Positions 15,446 to 23,722 of a stretch of 64,000 nucleotides of DNA are shown one piece after another; position 1 is the first letter of the stretch; the number at the start of each line of letters is the position of its first letter. The position numbers were made by a program, and so were the translations under genes. The stretch covers positions 124,001 to 188,000 of the forward strand of contig CBDDDT010000007.1 of NCBI GenBank assembly GCA_965226755.1. Direction: 5' to 3'. The notes under the pieces were generated by a model. The model was not told the DNA's origin and made no database searches. It worked only from the letters and a program-made list of their open reading frames with translations. Source of the stretch: Bog-113 sp965226755. Lineage in GTDB: Bacteria > Acidobacteriota > Terriglobia > Bryobacterales > Bryobacteraceae.

Positions 15446-15901
15446 TCAGTATCGGGCCTCGGCGCCCGGTTCGGCTATCGGCAAAGGCGGAGGGATTTTT
15501 GCGCGCGGCGGGTTTCCAAACGACTCCCGCACCCCCGGCCGGCTCAGCACGATGAACGTAAAGATCCCCAGCACCGTCCCAAAGGGAAGCAGCAGGCAAT
15601 TCAAGACCGCCGCGACAAAACAGAAGACGTAATGCTTCCGCCGCGCCAGGAACCGGCCCGCCAGCAGAACACACCCCGCATACGCAACCCCCAGCGCCGC
15701 CATCACGCTGAAGATGCCCATCATCAGGTGCGCCACCGCGGGCGGCAAACTCTGGGTTGACCCGTTATCCGGAATCATCGAGAGGAAAATGCCGAAAAAG
15801 ACCCCGTACGCGAGCAGCAGCAGCGCCATCGCCGCCTGTATTCCGCCCATGATGTAGTAGCAGATCGACAGGATTTTCAGGTCGTGCTGTGTGGTGTCCA
15901 T
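15446..15901 (-). CDS. Four-helix membrane protein of unknown function
   Basis: A 151-residue integral membrane protein. The chosen start gives MDTTQHDLKILSICYYIMGG. A longer frame to 16069 exists but its extra sequence is Arg/Pro-rich and looks non-coding. Four hydrophobic segments (about 10-40, 57-78, 84-104 and 108-128) precede a Pro-rich cytoplasmic tail (AKIPPPLPIAEPG). It resembles small DUF4064-like membrane proteins of Acidobacteriota, but I cannot name a family with certainty. A TATCCT about 12 nt upstream may be the -10 box. The 29-residue peptide gene follows after 12 nt. Confidence 0.75.
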   Translation of the reverse strand: MDTTQHDLKILSICYYIMGGIQAAMALLLLAYGVFFGIFLSMIPDNGSTQSLPPAVAHLMMGIFSVMAALGVAYAGCVLLAGRFLARRKHYVFCFVAAVLNCLLLPFGTVLGIFTFIVLSRPGVRESFGNPPRAKIPPPLPIAEPGAEARY

Positions 15902-16050
15902 CGGGTGCCAGCAAGGATACCAAAGTTGCGCCTTCGAATCCGCGGCCCTGAAACTTGGCCTTGAAGCTTTGTGACCGCGATCAGGTACGTCCGCAACGGG
16001 GCGGCTGCCAAGAGAACCTCGAGGCTTCCCTCGCGCGACATTTACGACGA

Positions 16051-16068
16051 TGCCCGTTGACTCGGGCA
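16051..16068 (-). terminator. Hairpin downstream of the fucosidase gene
   Basis: TGCCCG and CGGGCA pair over a 6-nt loop, 11 nt after the fucosidase stop on the minus strand. There is no U-tract. It lies in the 178-nt spacer 15902-16079, where nothing else is evident. Confidence 0.4.
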
Positions 16069-16079
16069 CTGCCTACTTT

Positions 16080-17564
16080 TCACGGAAGCGAGCCGCTTAC
16101 CTTCAAGACCCAAGCCGGCGCGGTTCTCAAATTAGCCGGCAACACCGGCAACTGCACGGCGATTCCGCCCTCCCTCGATTTCCAACGCAGCGGTTCGCCC
16201 GATCCCAGCAGCGCAACCGCCTTCACGCGCCGCCCATCCAAACCTTTCACCACGAATTCGCCCTCTTTCCAGCTCGGCAGGATCGCGAACACGTCGCTTC
16301 CCTTGGCAGTGAAGAAGCTGGCGATCGCCGCCTGACCCGCCGCCGGCGTCGCGACTAACTTCGTAACATCGTAGGGCGTCATGAACTCCTTGTCGTATTC
16401 CACCTTCGGGACCTCTCCGGGAGTCCATTGGCGCATCTGCGTCCAGGGCCGCGTTCCATAGATCGCCTCGCCGTTCACTTGCAGCCAGCTCCCGATTTCG
16501 TGCAGCCGCTCCTGCATGATCACCGGAATGCGTCCGTCGGCGGTCGGCCCGATATCCAGCAGCAGGTTCCCTCCGCGGCTTACCAGATCGATCAGCATCA
16601 GCACTAACTCGCGTCCCGTGTGGTATTGCTCCAGCCGTTCCATCCGGTTATACCCGTAGGAAAAAGCCATCCCCCGGCTCTCTTCCCACGGATGGTTCAT
16701 GTCGCTCATCCCGGCCGTGTACTCGGTCGTATAGTACCCGCCGTGCTTATGCCGCGTGTCTTTTCCCCAGCGGTCGTTGATCACCACGCCGTCCTTCACC
16801 GGCGAATCGTTGAACAACCACGCCAGCAGCTCCGGAGTGCGCCAGTCCGCCGAGGGCATTTCCCATTCGCCGTCCGCGAAGATGATCGACGGCTTATATC
16901 TCGTCACGGCGTCTTTGAATTGCGGAAACATATGTTCCGCCACGTAGCGGGGCCGGTCCGATAACCACAGCGGGTTGTACCACTCGTAAAGCGAATAATA
17001 AAAACCCATCTTGAGATTCTTGCGGCGTACCGCTTCGCCGAGATCCCCCAGCAGGTCGCGGTGCGGGCCGATCTCCACGCTGTTCCACGGCCGGCCCCAT
17101 GTCGCCGAGGCTTCTTTGCTGGGCCACAGAGCAAACCCTTCGTGGTGCTTCGACGTCAGCACGACGTACTTCGCGCCGGAATCCGCCAGCGTCTCGGCCC
17201 ACTGATCCGGATTGAAGAGTTCCGCCCGGAACATCGGCGCGAAGTTCTGGTAGGGAAAGTCCGCCCCAAACACGCGCCGGTGAAACTTGACCGTCGCCGT
17301 CCCCGGCCCGTCCGGATCCCGCGCCTGCTGCCCCGCCGTCAGAGAGTTCCAATACCACTCGGCGTATTGCTGCTCCTTCGGAACCCCCGCCGCCGCAAAC
17401 GACGGAACCGAATACACGCCCCAATGAATGAAGATCCCGAACTTCGCATCGGTAAACCAGGAAGGCGTCGCCCGGCTGTCGATAGATTCCCAATTGGCCT
17501 CATAGCGCGTCTGCCCCGGCAAGGCAAACGCAAACAGCCAGAGCCCCAGCAAGCATTTCCTCAT
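16080..17564 (-). CDS. GH29 alpha-L-fucosidase
   Basis: An exported glycoside hydrolase of 494 residues that releases L-fucose from glycans by a retaining mechanism. Signal peptide MRKCLLGLWLFAFALPGQ. The family opening FTDAKFGIFIHWGVYSVPSF, the KHHEGF motif (139-144) and the nucleophile region SIIFADGEWE (Asp231) are all present. A C-terminal beta-sandwich covers roughly 370-494. The frame extends ten residues further upstream, but starting at MRKC gives a proper signal peptide. A -10-like TAGAAT lies 8 nt before this ATG. It stands alone, with no fucose transport or catabolism genes beside it. Confidence 0.93.
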   Translation of the reverse strand: MRKCLLGLWLFAFALPGQTRYEANWESIDSRATPSWFTDAKFGIFIHWGVYSVPSFAAAGVPKEQQYAEWYWNSLTAGQQARDPDGPGTATVKFHRRVFGADFPYQNFAPMFRAELFNPDQWAETLADSGAKYVVLTSKHHEGFALWPSKEASATWGRPWNSVEIGPHRDLLGDLGEAVRRKNLKMGFYYSLYEWYNPLWLSDRPRYVAEHMFPQFKDAVTRYKPSIIFADGEWEMPSADWRTPELLAWLFNDSPVKDGVVINDRWGKDTRHKHGGYYTTEYTAGMSDMNHPWEESRGMAFSYGYNRMERLEQYHTGRELVLMLIDLVSRGGNLLLDIGPTADGRIPVIMQERLHEIGSWLQVNGEAIYGTRPWTQMRQWTPGEVPKVEYDKEFMTPYDVTKLVATPAAGQAAIASFFTAKGSDVFAILPSWKEGEFVVKGLDGRRVKAVALLGSGEPLRWKSREGGIAVQLPVLPANLRTAPAWVLKVSGSLP

Positions 17565-17572
17565 GAGCAACC

Positions 17573-17578
17573 ATTCTA
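17573..17578 (-). promoter_or_regulatory. -10 box TAGAAT, leaderless fucosidase gene
   Basis: TAGAAT on the minus strand ends 8 nt before the ATG at 17564. Confidence 0.4.
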
Positions 17579-17609
17579 TGTTCTGCGCGTGCATGTTTGG
17601 CGGCCCGGG

Positions 17610-17638
17610 TTGGCGGTTGCGGCCGCATCGGCTAAACT
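17610..17638 (+). promoter_or_regulatory. Promoter of the 17691 gene
   Basis: TTGGCG (17610-17615), 17-nt spacer, TAAACT (17633-17638). This is one of the few places in the window with both hexamers at the standard distance. It predicts a leader of about 46 nt. Confidence 0.5.
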
Positions 17639-17690
17639 ATTGGAAGGACAGATTGTCAACAACATCGGTCCCCCCTTCCATTCCACAATC

Positions 17691-18494
17691 ATGAAAACTT
17701 TCTTTGCGGTTCTTCTCCTGCTATCCGCCTGTTCAGCCCTCGCCGCGGCCGTGGACCTGAGTCCCGAGACCGCGGATGCCTTTCGCGCTTACACGACGGA
17801 TTTCGAAGCGCGCCGCCTCAAAGAGTCCCAATTTCTAAGATCCGAGCAAACCGCGCAGCATCGGGATCAGCTGCGGCGCGGCGAAGTCGTTGTTTTCCCC
17901 GGCGCCGCGAATGGCGAAACGGAAGTGAAAAGCGGGTTGATTCATGACTGGATCGGCGCTGTCTTCGTTCCCTCCACCACGATGGAGAAGGTCCTGCGCG
18001 TCATTCAGGATTACTCCCACCAGAAGGACACCTATGCGCCGGAGATCGCCGATTCCCAGATCCGGTCACATCGGGACGAGGACGACTATAACGTCTTCAT
18101 GCGAATTGTGAAATCCAAGTTCATGATGACGGACGTCCTGAACACGGAGCACGAGATTCACTTTGCCCGCGTAAGCCCGGATCGCGTATATTGCCGTTCC
18201 TACAGCACGCGGATCGCTGAGGTGAGCGATCCGGGAACGCCGCGCGAGCATGAGTTGCCCGTCGGCAAAGATCGCGGCATGTTGTGGCGTATGTACGGCT
18301 ACTGGTTCTTCGACCAGCGCGACGGCGGCGTCTATATCGAATACGAGTCGATCACGCTGTCGCGCGACGTTCCCATGCTGATGAGCAAAGTTCTCGGACC
18401 GATCCTGCACGGTCTCCCGGCGGAAAGTCTGCGGACGAGCATGGAAAAGACCCGTAAAGCCGTCGCGGCTTCCGCCGGGCGCACCGCGGATTAA
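17691..18494 (+). CDS. Exported protein, START/SRPBCC-like
   Basis: A 267-residue protein with signal peptide MKTFFAVLLLLSACSALAAA. A lipobox-like LSAC precedes the Ala-rich cleavage region, so a lipoprotein is possible. The mature part has a helix, then strands and a long C-terminal helix (LPAESLRTSMEKTRKAVAAS), in the order seen in START/SRPBCC ligand-binding folds, with a GVYIEYESITLSRDVP strand pair near the end. The match is by pattern only. The open frame runs far upstream without a plausible start, so ATG 17691 is chosen for the signal peptide. Its stop overlaps that of the convergent fusion gene by 4 nt. Confidence 0.7.
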   Translation: MKTFFAVLLLLSACSALAAAVDLSPETADAFRAYTTDFEARRLKESQFLRSEQTAQHRDQLRRGEVVVFPGAANGETEVKSGLIHDWIGAVFVPSTTMEKVLRVIQDYSHQKDTYAPEIADSQIRSHRDEDDYNVFMRIVKSKFMMTDVLNTEHEIHFARVSPDRVYCRSYSTRIAEVSDPGTPREHELPVGKDRGMLWRMYGYWFFDQRDGGVYIEYESITLSRDVPMLMSKVLGPILHGLPAESLRTSMEKTRKAVAASAGRTAD

Positions 18495-18499
18495 TCCGC
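18486..18499. terminator. Palindrome at convergent stop codons
   Basis: GCGGATT followed directly by AATCCGC, a perfect 14-bp palindrome covering both stop codons of the convergent pair. As RNA it forms a 5-bp stem with a TTAA loop on either strand. No U-tract. Confidence 0.35.
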
Positions 18500-20155
18500 C
18501 GTCTTCCGGCGCGCCCAGGCGTCTTTCAGACTTCCCGCTCCCAGGCCCTCCAGATCCATCAGCAGATCAATGGGACGGTGTGAATCCGCGACGCCGAAGC
18601 GCGGGATATCGAATAGATCGGACTCGGTCCGGACAAATCCACCGTAAGCTGAAAAGATCGCTTCATACCCGCAGCTCCGCGCCAATTCAGCGTATTCGGG
18701 CCGAAAGTTCTCGGTCCGCCCGTAAGGGTAGGAGAACAGAGCGACCGGGCCGCCGAGACAACTCTCCAGATCGATTTTGGACTGTTTCAGTTCGAACTCC
18801 GCGTCGCCGGGATTTGCGGTTCCGAGATCGGCGTGCGTCACGGTGTGCGATCCAACCGCGACTCCCTGCCCCGCCAGCCCTTTGATCTGCGTCGCCGTCA
18901 TGTTCGGATAGCGCAAAGGATACTTCGCGTCATGGGCGAACTGCCGATCGGAATCGATGAAGCCGGAGGAGACGAAACTCATGGCGGGAAGCGCGGCGCT
19001 CTTGAGAAGAGGACCGGCGGCGTCGGCCACGGAAGCATAACAATCGTCGAAGTGAAGAATCACGGTCCGCGGCGGGATCGGCGCGCGGCTTGTCAACGCA
19101 TCCATCAGCCATGCGGTGGATCGCACTTCATAGTGTTTCCGCAACAGGCAGAGATGCTCCGCGAAGCGTCTGCGGGTGGTCGTGAGCGGATCGTTGGAGT
19201 AATCGTCAACGCGGTGGTAGAGCAGAATCGCCGCCCGGCTCCTGGTTCGCAGCCGTCGCCGCAGCGCCAGCAATCCGCTCTTATACACGAGCAGATAGAG
19301 AATCGTTTTCGCCAATTGCGGGGCCGTGCGCGGCCGGAGCGTGGAAAGATGCGGCGCTCGTGCCGCAAGCGCGGCGATCTGCTTCCGCGTCGGGCGCGTG
19401 CGCGCTTTGCCGGAAGACTTGGGCTGGGCGCGCACCGCCGCGGTTCCCCGGGAGAGATCGCGCACCGCTTCCGCCAACAGCGGGATGCTCGCCTCATCCA
19501 GCTTGTGCAGAAGCGTCTCCGGCCGCTCGCGGGCGTGGATCGGGATCTCCGCCTCCCGGATAATATCCCCGGTATCGAGGCCGTCATTCACGAAATGAAT
19601 GGTGATTCCGCACGTGGGCTGGCCCTCGTAGATCTCCCAAAATCCCGGAGGCATCCCGCGAAAGTCAGGCACCTTCCCTTTGTGGACGTTGATGCTCCCC
19701 AGACGAGGCACGTTAAACGTGGAGCGCTTCAGGATGCGCGTTCCCAACACAACTCCCAGATCGGCGTGGAGTTCCGCCAGGATGCGCGCGGCTTCCGGGC
19801 TGTTCAGGTTCCAGACTTCGTTCAGCTCAAAGCCTCGGCGCGCCGCCAAGTCGTTCAACGAGAGGGCTTCTTCGGGAAACGCCGACCGAAGAAGCGCGTC
19901 GACTTCGGCCGCGCTCACTACCGACGAAGCCGTCGCTTCCAGGCGATCAAGAAGCATCTCGAGGCCACGCGTGAAGAAATACGCGGCGCCCTCGCGCTTC
20001 GAGTTGCGCCAGAGATGCTTCAGACGCTGCCTGCCGGACGGATGAGCTGCGTCCAGCAGGACGCCCACTACTTGAATTTCAGGAATCCCGCAAAGCGATT
20101 CGATGCTCCGGCGCGTGAACAACGAATCGGAACCCACCAGCACGGCGACACGCAT
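18491..20155 (-). CDS. Formyltransferase-polysaccharide deacetylase fusion
   Basis: A 554-residue two-domain protein. Residues 1-235 form a folate-dependent formyltransferase domain like ArnA-N or methionyl-tRNA formyltransferase: the catalytic triad Asn156, His158, Asp194 keeps the exact N-x-H and 38-residue spacing seen in ArnA, within SINVHKGKVPDFRG and NDGLDTGDII. A basic linker (about 245-305) leads to a NodB-type deacetylase (309-525) with HFDDCY (Asp370, Asp371), SHTVTH (His437, His441) and FSYPYG. No signal peptide is visible. ArnA/ArnD carry out formylation and later deformylation of an amino sugar as separate proteins, so one chain holding both chemistries suggests amino-sugar modification. 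The substrate is not known. A -10-like TAGACT lies 9 nt before the ATG. Confidence 0.88.
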   Translation of the reverse strand: MRVAVLVGSDSLFTRRSIESLCGIPEIQVVGVLLDAAHPSGRQRLKHLWRNSKREGAAYFFTRGLEMLLDRLEATASSVVSAAEVDALLRSAFPEEALSLNDLAARRGFELNEVWNLNSPEAARILAELHADLGVVLGTRILKRSTFNVPRLGSINVHKGKVPDFRGMPPGFWEIYEGQPTCGITIHFVNDGLDTGDIIREAEIPIHARERPETLLHKLDEASIPLLAEAVRDLSRGTAAVRAQPKSSGKARTRPTRKQIAALAARAPHLSTLRPRTAPQLAKTILYLLVYKSGLLALRRRLRTRSRAAILLYHRVDDYSNDPLTTTRRRFAEHLCLLRKHYEVRSTAWLMDALTSRAPIPPRTVILHFDDCYASVADAAGPLLKSAALPAMSFVSSGFIDSDRQFAHDAKYPLRYPNMTATQIKGLAGQGVAVGSHTVTHADLGTANPGDAEFELKQSKIDLESCLGGPVALFSYPYGRTENFRPEYAELARSCGYEAIFSAYGGFVRTESDLFDIPRFGVADSHRPIDLLMDLEGLGAGSLKDAWARRKTAD

Positions 20156-20164
20156 GCACGCTTC

Positions 20165-20170
20165 AGTCTA
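20165..20170 (-). promoter_or_regulatory. -10 box TAGACT upstream of the fusion gene
   Basis: TAGACT on the minus strand ends 9 nt before the ATG at 20155, giving at most a leader of a few bases. Confidence 0.35.
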
Positions 20171-20203
20171 CTGTGAAGCGCCCCAACGTCTCACCAAATC
20201 ACG

Positions 20204-20869
20204 TCAGCGCTTCACGAAGATCAGGATGTGCTGCCACGGCAGTTTCTCGTCGGTCCGCTGCAGCACGAAGCCGTCCGGCTGCAACTCCGCGACGACTTGC
20301 TGAACCGTCATTTTATGTTCGGGGCGGATCGGGACCTTCGGATCTTCGCCGCGATACTCCAGCAGAACCAGACGGCCATCGGGTTTCAGGCTTTGCCGAA
20401 GTTTCCGGATCATCGCCACCGGCTGCCCGAACTCGTGGTAAACATCCACCAGCAGCGCTACATCCACGCTGCCCGGCGGCAGTTTGGGGTCGTCTTCGTC
20501 GCCCAGAACCGGAATAACATTCTTCAGCCCTCGCGCGGCGACATTCTTCTTGAGACGGTCCAGCATGCCGCTCTGAATCTCATTGGCGTAAACGCGTCCC
20601 TGCGGCCCGACGCGTTCGGCGAGAAGGATCGTGTAGAAGCCTACGCCGGCGCCGATATCAGCTACCGTGGAGCCCTTGGCGATGCCGATCTCATCCAAAG
20701 CGACCCGCGGATGCTCCTCGGCTTCGCGTTCCGGGCGCGTCAGCCAATCGGCGCCGCCCACGCCCATCACCGGAGCGATCTGGCGCTTCGTGACCGGATG
20801 CTGGTCTTGCGCCTGACACGAGAAGAGGCAGAGCGCGGCCACGCCGGCGATAACAGGAATGCGTCTCAC
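20204..20869 (-). CDS. Exported class I SAM methyltransferase-like protein
   Basis: A 221-residue protein with an N-terminal signal peptide (MRRIPVIAGVAALCLFSCQA, with a weak lipobox ending at Cys18) followed by a complete class I methyltransferase fold. The SAM loop is VADIGAGVGFYT (69-80), followed by acidic strand ends (VYANEI, VIPVLGDEDD) and VDVALLVDVYHEF. Similar secreted methyltransferase-like proteins are annotated in several Gram-negative groups. How a SAM enzyme would work outside the cytoplasm is unclear, so it may bind another ligand. Its ATG overlaps the stop of the SDR gene by 4 nt. Confidence 0.82.
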   Translation of the reverse strand: MRRIPVIAGVAALCLFSCQAQDQHPVTKRQIAPVMGVGGADWLTRPEREAEEHPRVALDEIGIAKGSTVADIGAGVGFYTILLAERVGPQGRVYANEIQSGMLDRLKKNVAARGLKNVIPVLGDEDDPKLPPGSVDVALLVDVYHEFGQPVAMIRKLRQSLKPDGRLVLLEYRGEDPKVPIRPEHKMTVQQVVAELQPDGFVLQRTDEKLPWQHILIFVKR

Positions 20870-21582
20870 AGGGTGATGCCTCCATCGATGCCGAGAACCT
20901 GCCCGGTGATGTAATTATCGGGCTCCAGCAGAAAGCGGACCGCGCGCGCGACATCCTCGGGCCGGCCGAAACGCGCGATCGAGCCATCCTGGAGAAAACG
21001 GTCATATTTGCCGGCTGAGATACTGGCCTTGGCCATTCCCGCGTCCATGACTCCGGGGCTGATCACATTGCAACGAATGCCCGGCGCGCCGCGCTTCTCT
21101 TTGGCCAGAATGCGCGCGGCGTGCACCAGGGCGGCTTTCTGGGAAGCGTAAATGGTGGAGTTGGGGAACAGCGCGCCGGCCTGCATCGTCGAGGTCAGGA
21201 CGATGGAACCCGGCATCCCGGCCGCTTGCATCCGGTCCGCCGCTTCCCGCGCCAGCAGGATCGGCCCCAGGTAATTCGCGGAATGCGAGCGATTCATCGT
21301 CTCTTCCAACGGCGCCGCCGGATCCAGCCGGGCGGGATCGCCGGACATCACCACCAGGCCGTATAAGTTCGGTCTGCTGTCGAGCAGGCGTTTGCGATCC
21401 GCGGCGATACTCAGATCGGCCTGCTGAATCGCCGCCTCGGGTTCGAACTGCCGGGCGCGCGCCGCATTCGCGCGGTAACTGATGGTCACGCGAGCGCCTT
21501 CGGCCGCCAGCATGCGCGTCACCGCCGCGCCCAGGCCGCCGCTTCCGCCCGCCACGACGATTTCACGCTGGCTGAGGGACAC
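20866..21582 (-). CDS. Short-chain dehydrogenase/reductase
   Basis: A 238-residue classical SDR. The Rossmann motif GGSGGLG (12-18) binds NAD(P). Catalytic Ser131 (LTSTM), Tyr145 and Lys149 (YASQK) are present, and the C-terminus has the family IDGG ending. It looks like FabG-type 3-oxoacyl reductases and sugar/alcohol dehydrogenases, and the substrate is open. Its start lies 20 nt inside the 3' end of the O-antigen ligase gene, and its stop overlaps the methyltransferase start, so the three are one transcription unit. That context favours a role in envelope glycan or lipid modification. Confidence 0.92.
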   Translation of the reverse strand: MSLSQREIVVAGGSGGLGAAVTRMLAAEGARVTISYRANAARARQFEPEAAIQQADLSIAADRKRLLDSRPNLYGLVVMSGDPARLDPAAPLEETMNRSHSANYLGPILLAREAADRMQAAGMPGSIVLTSTMQAGALFPNSTIYASQKAALVHAARILAKEKRGAPGIRCNVISPGVMDAGMAKASISAGKYDRFLQDGSIARFGRPEDVARAVRFLLEPDNYITGQVLGIDGGITL

Positions 21583-22837
21583 GCTTCGTTTCCTCGATCG
21601 CCACGTAGGCGCAGGCGGTAATCACCAGAAACATCGTGAGGACTTCACTATCGCCTAAGTTCAGCTCGGCGACGCCCTCGATTGCAATCGCCACCACGCA
21701 GGCGATCGCCGCATGCAGGATGAACCGCACATCGCCCGGCTCTTTCGGCGCTCGCCGCAGCGCGCGGGCGCAATCGTAAACGATCATGCCCATCATCCAG
21801 ACCAGCATGAGCATGGTGGGAATGCCGCGCTCGGCGGCGTAGTGGATATAGATGCTGTGCAGGTGGCCGTAATACCCCGGCGGCAACGGACGCGGTATAT
21901 CCGCCGGCACCCAATCGTAGAAACGGGCGTGAACCTCTTCCGGTCCGAGGCCCAGCAGCGGGTGCGCTTCGATCATCCGGAGCCCGGTGCGCCACACGAT
22001 CTTGCGGAAGTCGTTGGAATCCACATCCCCGTGCGGCTTCACAATCGAAGTTACGCGCTGCTGGATATCCGCGGGAGCAATGAGAAACGCGCACCCGGCC
22101 ACGACCGGAACCAGCAGAACCAGCCACTTGTTCCGGAACCAGGTCAAGTAGAGAAAGGCGATAAAAAGCGCGATCCAGACCGACCGCGTGTCGCTGAGCA
22201 GTAACGCCGCGGCCATCACGAGACCACCGCCGGCCCACAACGCCACAGTCTTTACGCCGCGCACGCGTCCAAATAGAAGAAATGCGGCGAGCACGATCAG
22301 CACCAGCATCTGCTCGCCGGAAAAAGTCATCCAGTGACTCATGAACCCGGTGATTCTGGAAACCAGGTAGTACTGGTAGAAATCGCGATGCAACTCACGG
22401 GCTTCTTCCCATTTCCGCAAGAATTGAACAATGCCCAAGATGCTTCCCGCCGCGCCCACCACGCACCACGCGAGCAGAAGCTTGCGCGCCGTCGCTACCG
22501 ATCGCACGACGGAATAAATCGCGACCACGACCAGGTATACGTAGAGTTTTCGGACCTGGGGCATGCCGATCAGCGGATCCCCCGAAGCCAGTAATGAGAT
22601 CATCGTTCCGAGCAGGAAGAGCCCTAAAGGCAGCCAGATTCGGGGCGCCCGGATTCGTTCGCCGGACAGCAGAAACGCAGCGATGGCAATCCCGAGTAAA
22701 GACTGGCTAACCGCGATGGAGACCAGAATGGAAACCGCCGAACCGCACGCGGACCAGAACGCAACCTGCGCGAAGACCCTTTGGGCCTGGCGGTTTTCAG
22801 AGGGCAAACCGCCAGTATCGCAATCGCCCGGGAGCAC
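21563..22837 (-). CDS. O-antigen ligase family membrane protein
   Basis: A 424-residue polytopic membrane protein with about eleven hydrophobic segments. A large extracytoplasmic loop near 285-345 contains the Wzy_C/WaaL signature region (GLRMIEAHPLLGLGPEEV, then HLHSIYIHYAAERG with its conserved His). WaaL-type enzymes transfer polyprenyl-linked glycan to lipid A-core. Related Wzy polymerases and protein O-oligosaccharyltransferases share this fold. The first codon is GTG, the only start before an in-frame stop upstream. It is divergent from uppS, which makes the polyprenyl carrier used by this class, with only 24 nt between the genes. Confidence 0.87.
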   Translation of the reverse strand: MLPGDCDTGGLPSENRQAQRVFAQVAFWSACGSAVSILVSIAVSQSLLGIAIAAFLLSGERIRAPRIWLPLGLFLLGTMISLLASGDPLIGMPQVRKLYVYLVVVAIYSVVRSVATARKLLLAWCVVGAAGSILGIVQFLRKWEEARELHRDFYQYYLVSRITGFMSHWMTFSGEQMLVLIVLAAFLLFGRVRGVKTVALWAGGGLVMAAALLLSDTRSVWIALFIAFLYLTWFRNKWLVLLVPVVAGCAFLIAPADIQQRVTSIVKPHGDVDSNDFRKIVWRTGLRMIEAHPLLGLGPEEVHARFYDWVPADIPRPLPPGYYGHLHSIYIHYAAERGIPTMLMLVWMMGMIVYDCARALRRAPKEPGDVRFILHAAIACVVAIAIEGVAELNLGDSEVLTMFLVITACAYVAIEETKRVPQPA

Positions 22838-22846
22838 GTTGTACCA

Positions 22847-22852
22847 TAAAGT
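22847..22852 (+). promoter_or_regulatory. -10 box TAAAGT upstream of uppS
   Basis: TAAAGT ends 9 nt before the uppS ATG within a 24-nt divergent spacer. A TACCAT 5 nt earlier is an alternative. Confidence 0.3.
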
Positions 22853-22861
22853 GGTTCACAG

Positions 22862-23722
22862 ATGAAAGTCTCCTCGGACTGGCTGGCGGGCGACGCCGAA
22901 AGCCAACAGCTTGCCGCGCTCCTCGATCCGCAACGGATTCCCAATCATGTCGCCATCATCATGGACGGAAACGGGCGGTGGGCGAACCGCCGCGGCCTTC
23001 CGCGCATCGCCGGTCATCGGGCGGGGGTCGGTTCTGTCCGCGAAACCGTCGAGACATGCGCCCGGCTGGGCGTGGCGGCGCTTACGCTCTATGCCTTCTC
23101 GGTCGAAAACTGGAAGCGTCCCCGTGCCGAAGTGGATACCCTCTGGCGGCTCCTGCGCTTTTACCTGCGCCGCGAACTGCCGGAGCTCAACCGGAACTCG
23201 GTTGTTCTAAGAGTCATCGGGCGCCTGGATCCGCTTCCGGCCAAGGTGCGCGATGAGATCGATTACGCCGAAGAACGCACGCGCCAAAATGGCGGGATGC
23301 GTCTAAACCTCGCGATTAATTATGGGGGCCGCGCCGAGTTGGTCGACGCCGTGAACGCGGCCATTCAGAAAGCGCGCGTGGCCGGATCTCTGCCCGCGCT
23401 ATGCATCGATGAAGAGACCATCTCCGCCAACCTCTACACCGCCGACATGCCGGATCCCGATTTGCTGATTCGCACCTCGGGCGAGATGCGCGTCAGCAAT
23501 TTCCTCCTCTGGCAGATCGCTTATTCCGAACTATTCGTCACCGACACGCTCTGGCCGGATTTCAACCGCCCTGAGCTGTTCCGCGCCTTCCTCGACTACC
23601 AGAAGCGGGAGCGCCGGTTCGGCGGTCTGGGCAAGCGCCCGGCTGAAGAAGCGACGATGCTGTCCCCCGTTCCCGCAAGCCGGACAGAGTGGATTGAGGA
23701 GACTGCCGTCTCCTCGAAATGA
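22862..23722 (+). CDS. uppS: Undecaprenyl diphosphate synthase
   Basis: A cis-prenyltransferase of 286 residues that extends farnesyl diphosphate with isopentenyl diphosphate to make C55 undecaprenyl diphosphate, the carrier for peptidoglycan and O-antigen. Motifs in order: HVAIIMDGNGRWANRRG (catalytic Asp35), GHRAG, LTLYAFSVENWKRP, NLAINYGGRAE, and the C-terminal DPDLLIRTSGEMRVSNFLLWQ and WPDF. The N-terminus carries about 25 extra residues before the core, and the C-terminus an extra tail. Its TGA overlaps the cdsA ATG. Confidence 0.96.
   Translation: MKVSSDWLAGDAESQQLAALLDPQRIPNHVAIIMDGNGRWANRRGLPRIAGHRAGVGSVRETVETCARLGVAALTLYAFSVENWKRPRAEVDTLWRLLRFYLRRELPELNRNSVVLRVIGRLDPLPAKVRDEIDYAEERTRQNGGMRLNLAINYGGRAELVDAVNAAIQKARVAGSLPALCIDEETISANLYTADMPDPDLLIRTSGEMRVSNFLLWQIAYSELFVTDTLWPDFNRPELFRAFLDYQKRERRFGGLGKRPAEEATMLSPVPASRTEWIEETAVSSK

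Noticed and set aside
17640..17690. TTG start at 17640 for the 17691 gene
   Set aside because: It is in frame but lies 1 nt after the -10 box and would add 17 residues before a good signal peptide.
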